Below, in pieces: positions 1 to 7,901 of a stretch of 64,000 nucleotides of DNA. Within the stretch, counting starts at the first letter, position 1. The number at the start of each line of letters is the position of its first letter. The stretch is from Corylus avellana (Eukaryota; Streptophyta; Magnoliopsida; Fagales; Betulaceae). Under the pieces are notes generated by a model. The model did not search any database and was not told the origin of the DNA. It saw only the letters and a program-made list of their open reading frames with translations. The stretch is from assembly GCF_901000735.1 (NCBI RefSeq), contig NC_081550.1:6202329-6266328 (forward strand), read 5' to 3'. The translations under genes were made by a program, and so were the position numbers.

Positions 1-2
1 GA

Positions 3-1070
3 GCATGGTTTGCTAAGTTTAGCGCCACTATCTCTCGCCTTGGCTACTCCATCAGTTCTTATGATTCTGCCTTGTTTATTTGCCGCACAGACCGGGGTAC
101 CATACTTCTTCTACTATATGTTGATGACATGATTATCACTGGGGATGATATGACTGGTATTCAGGAACTTAAACAGTTTCTTAGTCAACACTTTGAGATG
201 AAAGATCTTGGCCCTCTCAGCTATTTTCTTGGTCTTGAGATCTCATCTTCTTCAGATGGTTATTATTTAACACAGGCCAAGTATATATCTGATCTACTTT
301 CTCGGGCCAATCTTACAGACAGTAAGATTGTCGACACACCGACTGAGCTTAATACTCGTCTCACTCCTCATGATGGCGAGCCTCTTCATGATTTTACCTT
401 ATATCGGCATTTAGTTGGCAGTCTTGTCTACCTTACTGTCACTCGACCTGATATCTCATATGCTGTCCATCAGGTGAGTCAATTTATGGCTGCTCCTCGC
501 TCCACTCATTTCTCAGCTGTTCTACGCATTCTTCGGTATCTGAAGGGGACATTATTTCATGGGCTTTATTTCTCCTCTCAGTCTCCTATACAGCTGCATG
601 CTTATACTGATGCTGATTGGGCGGGTGATCCAACAGATCGTCGCTCTACCACTGGTTATTGTTTTCTACTTGGCACCTCGCTTATTTCTTGGCGAAGTAA
701 GAAACAGACTGTTGTTGCTCGATCTAGCACAGAGGCAGAATATCGTGCTCTAGCTGACACTACCGCGGAGCTTCTTTGGTTGCGATGGTTGTTACAAGAT
801 ATGGGTGTCTCTCTTTCTTCTGCTACTCCTGTATACTGTGATAATAAGAGTGCTATTCAGATTGCTCATAATGATGTTTTTCATGAACGGACAAAACATA
901 TTGAGATTGATTGTCATTTTGTTCGTCATCATCTTCTTCAGGGCTCACTACAACTTCATTCTGTCACGTCCCGTGATCAGCTCGCAGACATCTTTACAAA
1001 GTCACATCCTCCAGGACGTTTTCGTGATCTTGTGTCCAACCTCAAGTTGGTCTCTCGCACTCCACCTTGA
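3..1070 (+). CDS. Ty1/copia retrotransposon polyprotein, C-terminal part (reverse transcriptase and RNase H), partial
   Basis: The reading frame is open from the left window edge, so gag, protease, integrase and the start of the reverse transcriptase lie outside. The visible protein begins AWFAKFSATISRLGY and soon shows the catalytic YVDDMIITG box of copia reverse transcriptase. The RNase H part follows: YTDADWAGDPTDRRSTTGY, then SSTEAEYRAL, YCDNKSA and, near the end, DQLADIFTK, all copia hallmarks. The frame has no stop or frameshift across about 355 codons and ends in TGA a few bases before a polypurine tract and LTR, the normal copia layout. The intact frame suggests a fairly recent insertion. 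Such enzymes copy element RNA into DNA in cytoplasmic virus-like particles. Confidence 0.95.
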   Translation, partial: AWFAKFSATISRLGYSISSYDSALFICRTDRGTILLLLYVDDMIITGDDMTGIQELKQFLSQHFEMKDLGPLSYFLGLEISSSSDGYYLTQAKYISDLLSRANLTDSKIVDTPTELNTRLTPHDGEPLHDFTLYRHLVGSLVYLTVTRPDISYAVHQVSQFMAAPRSTHFSAVLRILRYLKGTLFHGLYFSSQSPIQLHAYTDADWAGDPTDRRSTTGYCFLLGTSLISWRSKKQTVVARSSTEAEYRALADTTAELLWLRWLLQDMGVSLSSATPVYCDNKSAIQIAHNDVFHERTKHIEIDCHFVRHHLLQGSLQLHSVTSRDQLADIFTKSHPPGRFRDLVSNLKLVSRTPP

Positions 1071-1072
1071 GC

Positions 1073-1083
1073 TTGTGGGGGGC
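1073..1083 (+). other. Polypurine tract of the copia element
   Basis: A G-rich run (TGTGGGGGGC) lies directly between the pol stop codon and the LTR start TGTTAGA. This is where plus-strand DNA synthesis is primed in LTR retrotransposons. The call rests on position and composition. Confidence 0.75.
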
Positions 1084-1242
1084 TGTTAGATAATATTATA
1101 TTATTATTATTTACTTTCTTTGGTATTCTAGGGTTACTAGGTTTACCTTTCCTTATTCTACTAGGTCTGTATTATTCGCCTATATATAGGCCTCTTCTGT
1201 ACATTATATTTTGTGATTCAATATACAACCTTATTCTCAACA
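1084..1242 (+). repeat. 3' LTR of the copia element (about 159 bp)
   Basis: It starts TGTTAGATAA right after the polypurine tract and ends TTCTCAACA, giving the canonical TG...CA termini. A TATA box (TATATATA at 1181) lies in the right half, as expected for the U3 promoter. At 159 bp the LTR is short for copia. The partner 5' LTR lies outside the window, so age and target-site duplication cannot be read. The five bases after it, AACAA, would be the right-hand target duplication. Confidence 0.85.
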
Positions 1243-1895
1243 AACAAATAACAAATTTTTCATATGATTGACCAACAAGATTCACATAAAAACATCTACT
1301 AAAAAAAAACAAACAAACAAACTTTATCGAAGCTTCGTCGAAACTTCGTCGGAGCTTCAAAACTGGCCAGAAACACGCAGACCACACCAGTAAAACCAAA
1401 AAATAGTGAAAAACAGAACAGAAGCAGTCACTGGAGGCTCGCCGAAGGTCGCGGGAACTTGCCGAAGAGGACAGAAAACTACGGCCATATAAAAAACAAT
1501 GGCTACAGAACCAAACGGTGACCACACAGTAACTTTTCAACAACTAAAACATCAAACCGCCGGATTTTTTTTTCTTTTTTTCTCGATGGCCGCTGAAACT
1601 TTTCTAGCCACCATACACCAACCCCTACAGACAACGCCGACAACCACAAAACAGGCCGACCAACATCACAAAACACCAAAACACAACCAAAATCTTCTTT
1701 TTTTTTTCCCTCACTGGAAGAGTGTTTTGGTCACCATGAAACAAGAAAAAAAAACTACTCTAGAGAGCTCTTCGAAGGTATTGCCGATGTGGGCATAATG
1801 CCCACATCGGCGGTGCTCCCACCAAAAAAAAAAAAACTCAACAAAATAACACAAATATAGCGGAAAAACCCTATTTCAAAGGATTCCAACCCTAA
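1243..1895 (-). mobile_element. Untranslated leader of a second, oppositely oriented copia element, truncated
   Basis: On the minus strand this stretch directly follows a tRNA-type primer-binding site and an LTR, so it is the leader between 5' LTR and gag. It has T-rich runs and no long open frame. It stops abruptly at the LTR of the plus-strand element, so gag and pol of this element are not here. It holds a 14-bp perfect palindrome (1783-1811) and short CTTCG(T/A)CG-type repeats near 1327-1358. The small frames inside have no recognisable product. Confidence 0.7.
1783..1811. repeat. Perfect 14-bp inverted repeat with a 1-base centre, in the copia leader
   Basis: GCCGATGTGGGCAT, one base, then ATGCCCACATCGGC. 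In RNA it would form a very stable hairpin or a self-complementary dimer. It lies about 90 bases downstream of the primer-binding site. A packaging or dimerisation role is inference. Confidence 0.85.
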
Positions 1896-1908
1896 GGCTC
1901 TGATACCA
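1896..1908 (-). other. Primer-binding site for initiator tRNA-Met (minus-strand copia element)
   Basis: The minus strand reads TGGTATCAGAGCC, the classic plant copia primer-binding site complementary to the 3' end of initiator tRNA-Met. It sits next to the LTR end and fixes the orientation of this element. Confidence 0.9.
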
Positions 1909-2081
1909 CGTTAAGATTGGTTGGAGGGGAGTTTGAGAGGGAGAAAAGGATGAAGGAGGCTAGTGCCTCTTATTCATTCAACTTGTAAAACCCTAATACA
2001 AACATCACAATATATAGACTAAACTTAAAGACACAAAGACCAAACTACCCCTAAACCCTAATGACAATAACACTTCTAACA
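1909..2081 (-). repeat. 5' LTR of the minus-strand copia element (about 170 bp)
   Basis: Read on the minus strand it begins TGTTAGAAGTG and ends ...CTTAACG next to the primer-binding site; the usual terminal CA appears as CG. A TATA-like TATATATTG lies in the middle. The motif CTTCTAACA occurs again at 2095-2103, so the outer edge could be 2103 instead of 2081. It shares only its ends with the 159-bp LTR at 1084, so it is a different family. Confidence 0.75.
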
Positions 2082-2103
2082 CTCACTCACAACACTTCTA
2101 ACA

Positions 2104-2475
2104 CATCACAGCCTCAAAAAAGAAAAAGAAAAATGATGAAAAAAAAAGTGATCCGTCAAGCTGAAGATCACAAAGAAGAAGCCGCTCAACCACAAGACCA
2201 AAGCCAAACCCACCAAGCCAAACCCATGGATGACCCTTCAGAGAAGCTCCAGAACCTCAAGTCCTTCAACTCTCTGCTTCTCAAAGAAACCTTTGAGTGT
2301 AGGCAACAGGTTGAGTCCTTGGAGCAGGCCAAGTAGGCCTTGGAGGCAGAGTTGAATCGCTATGGGATGGAGAAGAAGGCGTTGGAGGCTTAGTTGACTT
2401 GGGTGAGTGAGGAGAATATTGGGTTGGAGTTGGAGAAGAGTGATCTTTTCTTTTTGGAAGACCCAGATAACTGAA
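2104..2475 (+). pseudogene. Coiled-coil protein gene fragment with in-frame stops
   Basis: A frame with charged, heptad-rich protein runs from the LTR edge through MDDPSEKLQNLKSFNSLLL, then ETFECRQQVESLEQAK, is stopped by TAG at about 2334, continues ALEAELNRYGMEKKALEA, is stopped again by TAG at about 2390, and continues into EENIGLELEKS. The Leu/Glu/Lys spacing is that of a long coiled coil. Two stops in otherwise good coding sequence mark it as a dead fragment. The 5' side is cut by the copia LTR. I do not recognise the parent gene. Confidence 0.6.
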
Positions 2476-3698
2476 ATCAGTGTTCAGTTTGATGGATTAA
2501 GTGAGAGAGAAGGGTGAAATTGAGAAAATGTAGTGTGAAAAAGAGGCTGAGATTGGGTTCTGAGGTATTTCGGTGAGAAGATGAACCAATGAGAGAAAGA
2601 AAAAGATGGGAGAGAAAGAATAATAAAATAAGGCTAACAGGTGCTATTTTACAATGACTGCTGGATAGACAAAATAGCTATATTTAACTAAAAAACTAAG
2701 TTACAACTCCTGTTGGAAATGCTCTTAAGAGACTGTTGAACCATCTCTGGGCTAGTCCCTTTAAAGTGAGGGGAAAGGCCCATTACATGATTTTGTTTCG
2801 GGCTCTTGTAACATCATGTGGGCCCACCCAACATGTTTTCAATGTAGTTCCTAGGATCCATGTTTCCTTCGTATAGGCAAATATGTGGAACCCATATTTC
2901 AACTAGAGGTCTAGCTCAACTACCTTCATAGTAAATGGTAGGTCGATTCATCGGAAGAAATATTAACTTTTAAAGGTTTACTTTATAAAAAATATATGTT
3001 TTAAAAAGATTTTTTCAATTCTTTTGTGAACCTTATAGATTTTTTCAATATTAGTTAATAGTTATAATCTCAAAAGAATAAAACCAACAAAAAAAAAAGA
3101 AAAAAAAATCAAACGAGAACATTTGCTAATTATAAATTTGCCTCAAATGTTTTAATTATCTAATTGACGGTCCAAAATATGCAACCATCAAGTATTGTAC
3201 CAATCTAGTAGGACTAGCCCCAAAGTAAATTAAACCCTTGTAGAGGGAAAATAAAAGTAACAGTTACCAAATGACACCCTTATTAATTTTTAAACTTCGT
3301 AGGTATCGGTGGGAAATGCCATTAGAAGTGGGAACTTATTCCCGCCATTTTGGTCTAATTTGTCTCTTGACTCTCATAGAATGTGTAGTACTTACGTGGT
3401 GAAATATAAAAGTGAGGCACACAACTTCAACTGTACGGGAACTCGGAAATTTCCTGAGTTCGGTTGAATTCTGAGTCGACTTGCTGTGCGCTAAGCCAAC
3501 CCTACTCGCGTCTTTTTTTTTTTTTTTTCCCGTTGTGCACTTTCTTTCTTTCTTTTTTTTTTCTTTTTTATGCGATGGGCTTACTGACGCCAAGACAGCG
3601 AATTCTTTTTGCTTTAGTGAAGTTGATTTGACCTTTTATGGGATTAAACTATTTAACCAAAGTCAAAAGTTTCTAAAAAACAAAAATTAAAGCCAATG
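2476..3698. other. Intergenic, AT-rich, no gene seen
   Basis: It contains poly-A and poly-T runs, for example the T-rich stretch at 3512-3570, and no frame with a recognisable product. Small open frames over the T tracts are low-complexity artefacts. Confidence 0.7.
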
Positions 3699-3966
3699 GT
3701 GTGTTTGGTAAAGGACTTGAAATAGGAAATGGATTGGAACTGTAGTAGATTTGATTGATGTGAGAAAAAAAGTAAGAATATTTTGTATGAAAAAGTGAAG
3801 AAAAAAAAATTGTTTTGTAATATTTTTTATTTTATTTGAATAGTAATAAAAAATTATTATTGTGATGTAAAAAATAAGAATATTTGGGTTAATTTTGAGA
3901 AATTTTTTTAAAAGTTTTGGGTCTTTGAATCCTCTTTTCGGTCCGCCTCCTTTACCAAACATAGCC
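3699..3966. repeat. MITE-like element with terminal inverted repeats (about 270 bp)
   Basis: The left end TGTTTGGTAAAGGA is mirrored by TCCTTTACCAAACAT at the right end. The interior is AT-rich and non-coding. The TGTTTGGTA-type ends are common among plant MITEs. I could not identify a clear target duplication, so the superfamily is open. Confidence 0.65.
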
Positions 3967-5437
3967 TAAAAGTTAGGACCTGAATTCTCTCAATTTCAAA
4001 CGAAATCGACAAAAATATCCTCTAAAAATAACTAAATGAATCCCTTCCATTTCATTTGAAATTGAGAGGATTATTCTCTTAAAAGTTAAGCCCTCCCATA
4101 TGGGCCATCTCATATGTTCATGATACTGACGTGCTGTACAAATCAAAGTCATAATACCTATACAATACTCTAGATATTTGCACGGATCTCAATCCATCAT
4201 CTAGGGTCCACAAGCCATAATATTTATTTTTATTTTTTATAACAATGTTTATTCTTTATTCATTCATTTTATAAAAATAGAGCATGTTGTTATAACAAAA
4301 CAATATCATATATATAATGAGAAATTTCTTCCATCTAAATTTGATCTATACTTTGTTTAACTCTTTGAATGTTACAGTTCCAATCAGTTTCTAGATCTGC
4401 AGCATATTTCAGTGAATCATGTTTCTAGCCGTTGCCTGGTCCATTACAACTTTCTCAACTAGCAAGTGATTTCCTAGTTTTTCCATTTATGCTACAAGTG
4501 CATTCTCCCAAATGCAATCCCCCACTACAATTGTTTAATATGCCTGATAATTCCTCCACTATTGATCGGTCAATGATTTGCTCCCACGAAACAATCAAAA
4601 ACAAAACAAAAGACATACCAAATATCTAAGATCGTTACTCTTAAGGTTTCGTGTAAATAAACCATTGGAAAACGACTAAAAAACAAAAAAAACTCAGCCC
4701 CGTAGATCGTTGCTAAAAGCAAGTCTAGAGAAAGACAAACATGAATTGCTGCAGAGCTTGAGCATTGGTAGACTCACCATTGTATTATTCATATAAAATA
4801 AAGAGTTGGGGGAGGAGAGAAGAAATGAACCCTCCTCCTATAATGGTTCTCACGACTAGGGTTTTTTAGGTTGTTACAAGCCGTAACATTTGCAACAATG
4901 GAATAAGTTTGAAGCACACGTCTAGATTTCATTAAATTGAAAATTAGAGTCTTAATATCAAAAAACACAAAAACACTATAGGGTTGTCACATTATTTTCC
5001 TTAATGTTATACAATATTAAAAAAAAAAAAAAAAAAAAAGAGTTTATGATATATATAACTTTGGGAGTGGTTGTCTTAAGAAACAATTTAGGAATGTTTT
5101 TTTTTTTTTTGGGTGTAAAATATTTTCAATTGATTTTGGTGTAATATTTTTCACTATTTAGTTGCAACCTTGAAAACGAAAAACATTTTAAGGCGTTTAG
5201 TTCATACGGAAAATCAACTAATATTTCGTATGTTTTTAGATAATCATATTAGCCTACAAATAACAATTTCCATTCACAATATATATTATTTTAAAAAACT
5301 AATACAATAATAATTAAAAATACTTATATTAGTTGATTTTCATCTTCATCCTTTGCACTGGTTCGACCGATTGCAATTGTCCACCTTACCATCATCAGAC
5401 AAGGTTTCATCAACATCGATGGCAGCGGTGACGAATT
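3967..5437. other. Intergenic, AT-rich, no gene seen
   Basis: Long homopolymer runs (for example 5018-5039 A, 5098-5110 T) and no supported gene. The small frame at 4432-4629 has no recognisable product. Confidence 0.65.
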
Positions 5438-5883
5438 TGGATCCCCTCCAATTGTGAGTAATTGGAGAATTTCATTTTTTGAGATCCTTGCCATTCAAAA
5501 CATTCAAGGGTCTAAAAACATCTAGGATCAAAAACTCAAAAAAAAAAACCTAACACACTTGATTATATCAAATAATAAAAACATTTATTTATTTATTTAT
5601 TAAAAGAGGAGGAGAACCCCCATGGCCAAAGGGTGGCCTCGCGCTACCGCCAGCCACACATGGGATGGGCAGCGGCGGCAGCGAGCTGCCCCTTCGGGTG
5701 GCTTCTCCTCATTTTTTTTTTTAAATAATTAAATAAATGTTATTATTATTTGATATAATTAGGTGTATTAGGTTTGTTTTTGAGTTTTTGATCCTAGATG
5801 TTTTTAGACCATTAGATGTTTTGGATGGTTAGGATCTAAAAAAAATGAGATTTTCCAATTACTCACAGTTTGAGGGGATCCAG
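5438..5883. repeat. Foldback element with long terminal inverted repeats and a GC-rich core
   Basis: The outer ends are TGGATCCCCTCCAATT and its imperfect complement ending GAGGGGATCCA. The inverted arms extend about 150-170 bp each, including matching runs such as AAAACATCTAGGATC against GATCCTAGATGTTTTT. The arms enclose a GC-rich core (about 5610-5710) that itself contains GCCAAAGGGTGGC and CCCCTTCGGGTGGC. No coding capacity is seen. It looks like a non-autonomous Mutator-type or foldback transposon; the type is inference. Confidence 0.8.
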
Positions 5884-6600
5884 ATCCGAGTTCTAATTGT
5901 GTGCAAGTGGACTATCAAAAAGTTCTCGAGAGTCAAGGCTAGGGCTAGCTGGAGTAAGTATTTATAGTTGGGCGGCTAGGACTGCCACCTTCTTGTGTAC
6001 TCCAAAGGCAACTCGCAAGCTATGCTTGACTACATCCCTATTTATCTTTAAATCATAGACCCTTGTGACACATCGTCATCCAAATGGGACTACTTCGACA
6101 TCGTCACCTAAACGAGAGAGAGAGAGAGAGAATGTGCGGCGAGGGAGAGAAAATGCGAGAATCAAAGGTGTGTAGGGAGGGAGAGAGGCAAAAAACAATT
6201 TTACAACAATGAAAAACATAAACCATTTTATGCTTGATTTAGCTTAATTTTGTGGTCAACTGAAAATGTTTTCGGTTTAACTAATTTTTTAGTTGGCCCA
6301 AGTACCTCAAAATGGGAAAAACTTTTGTTCGGAAACAATTTTACGCCGAAACAAATATGCTATAGTTTGATGCATATTTTTGGTACAAATTAATTGTTAC
6401 CTTAAACTCTTTGTGATTACATTGATTTACAATAAGCTATATGTGATATACAAATGTTTTGAAAGCTCAGTGTGGTATAAAAAAAAAAAAAAAAGAAGTC
6501 GTTAATATCAACTTTGGTTTAAAACATTGACGGATTCCGTTAGTACACCACATCAAATATAATTATATAATGAAACGTGCCACCATATAATAAAAAAGAT
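5884..6600. other. Intergenic, with a short (GA)n microsatellite
   Basis: A GA microsatellite lies at about 6112-6131 and a poly-A run near 6480-6494. No gene or RNA is recognised. Confidence 0.65.
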
Positions 6601-6768
6601 GAGTGTTAAGTTTACAAACAAATTTTACAGAAAAACTCTTACAAATTGATGTGCCACAACATGATTAAGTTCTTCAAAATTTGAACTTATCTTATATCCA
6701 ATCATGTTATGCCACATTAGTTTGTAAAAAATTTTCTATAAAATTTGTTTGTAAGTCAAGCATTCCTC
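6601..6768. repeat. MITE-like inverted repeat 1 of a cluster of three (about 168 bp)
   Basis: The left arm GAGTGTTAAGTTTACAAACA, continuing AATTTTACAGAAAA, is mirrored by TTTTCTATAAAATTTG then TTTGTAAGTCAAGCATTCCTC. A second, inner inverted pair (TGTGCCACAACATGATT / AATCATGTTATGCCACA) continues the symmetry, so nearly the whole element can fold on itself. Confidence 0.75.
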
Positions 6769-6779
6769 AATAAAAAAAT

Positions 6780-6923
6780 GAGAAGTGATAGAGAACCAAA
6801 CAAATAAACCCACAACATTCAAGGGGTTTTTAATTAAAAAAAAATGCAATTCTTTCTCCCTTGTCTACTATGTCAGTTTGAAAATTTGTTTGGATTCATT
6901 TGTTTGGCTCCCTAACACTTCCC
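6780..6923. repeat. MITE-like inverted repeat 2 of the cluster (about 144 bp)
   Basis: The left arm GAGAAGTGATAGAGAACCAA then ACAAATAAACC is mirrored by GGATTCATTTGTTTGG then CTCCCTAACACTTCCC. The centre is AT-rich. It is non-coding and only about 12 bases from element 1. Confidence 0.7.
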
Positions 6924-6934
6924 ATAAAAAAAAT

Positions 6935-7121
6935 GAGAAATGCTAGGAGTTCTCCTGATATTCTCTTTGTGTCCTCCTAGTCCTAGGTGTATATTATTTT
7001 ATAAAAAACAAAAAAAAAAAAAAAGTTTGTTTTATTTCTCCCACTTGGTATTTATAAAATAATATACACCTAGGACTGAGAGAATACTAAAAAAATACCA
7101 GAAAAACTCATAATATTTCCC
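6935..7121. repeat. MITE-like inverted repeat 3 of the cluster (about 187 bp)
   Basis: The left half contains TCCTAGGTGTATATTATTTT, mirrored by AAAATAATATACACCTAGGA. The outer ends GAAATGCTAGGAGTTCTC and AACTCATAATATTTCCC are diverged complements. The loop is an A-rich run. Its arms share no obvious sequence with elements 1 and 2. Confidence 0.75.
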
Positions 7122-7609
7122 TTAAAAAAATATATAAAAAACAAAAAACACTTTTTTTTAAAAAAAAACCTAGATTGCTTGATGTATTGAAGACCAAAAC
7201 TCTTGGAGAGGAAACCGCAGTCATAGGCGGCGTGCGGTGTCAGTGGGACACAAATTCCTCTTTTTCAACTAGCTTTTCAATTACAGAAGAAAGAAAAAAA
7301 AAAAAAAAACCATCATTTTAATAAGGGCAAAAATATCTTTATGGTATCTTTATTGAAACTCGAGTGTTCCTCGACTCGGACTCAGTAAGCGAGTTCCGAG
7401 TCGAATGTACCATCCGACCCGCTATAATAAACTTGTCCAAAAAATATGCCCTTAAAAAACAAATAAGGACAAGTGGAGTAAATGGATACTCTCCATTTTG
7501 AAATGGAGAATCCTTTTACTGAAGAGAGGCCGTTGTTCTCTCCTATTAGGGCTTTCCCTCACTATCTCTCTCTCTCTCTAAACCCCCAATAGCCGCATAG
7601 ACATCTTCA
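7122..7609 (+). promoter_or_regulatory. Upstream region and CT-rich leader of the PTM-like gene
   Basis: No gene is present here. It ends in a pyrimidine-rich stretch (CTCTCTCTCTCT at about 7566-7580), which is frequent around plant transcription starts, roughly 320 bases before the start codon. The promoter call is by position. Confidence 0.45.
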
Positions 7610-7630
7610 ATGGCAGTTATCAAATCCTAA
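7610..7630 (+). promoter_or_regulatory. Short upstream ORF in the PTM-like gene leader
   Basis: ATG GCA GTT ATC AAA TCC TAA: a six-codon frame in the likely 5' UTR, just before a possible leader-intron donor. Such uORFs can lower translation of the main frame. Whether it lies in the mRNA depends on the transcription start. Confidence 0.4.
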
Positions 7631-7634
7631 CCAG

Positions 7635-7758
7635 GTATTTTCGATTCGTTTCGATATTGCAATCTATTATTCGAAACGTCATGTTTTTATTCAGATAAAA
7701 AACCTTTTTTTTTTTGGATTATTAATCGATACAATTTCGTCTTTGCTTTGGTTTATAG
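7635..7758 (+). other. Possible 5'-UTR intron of the PTM-like gene
   Basis: CCAG|GTATTT at the left and a T-rich stretch ending GGTTTATAG|GAGC at the right look like plant splice sites, and the enclosed 124 bases are T-rich. It is a prediction from splice-site appearance only. Confidence 0.4.
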
Positions 7759-7901
7759 GAGCAGCACAAACCCTAATTCTCGCAGCAATTTAAACGACGT
7801 ATTTTACTCTTTTAGGTAAAATTGAGGAAATAAGGATAGAATTTGGTTGCGATTGGATTCGGATTTGGGGTCCGATCCGATTTAAGCTTTAGATCCGTCA
7901 A

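Noticed and set aside
1172..1798. Short frames in the copia leader (both strands) as genes
   Set aside because: They lie in an untranslated leader between primer-binding site and gag and cross homopolymers; no recognisable product.
3481..3962. Frames of 60-90 codons around 3.3-4.0 kb
   Set aside because: They run through poly-T/poly-A tracts and a MITE; composition is low-complexity and no homologue is recognised.
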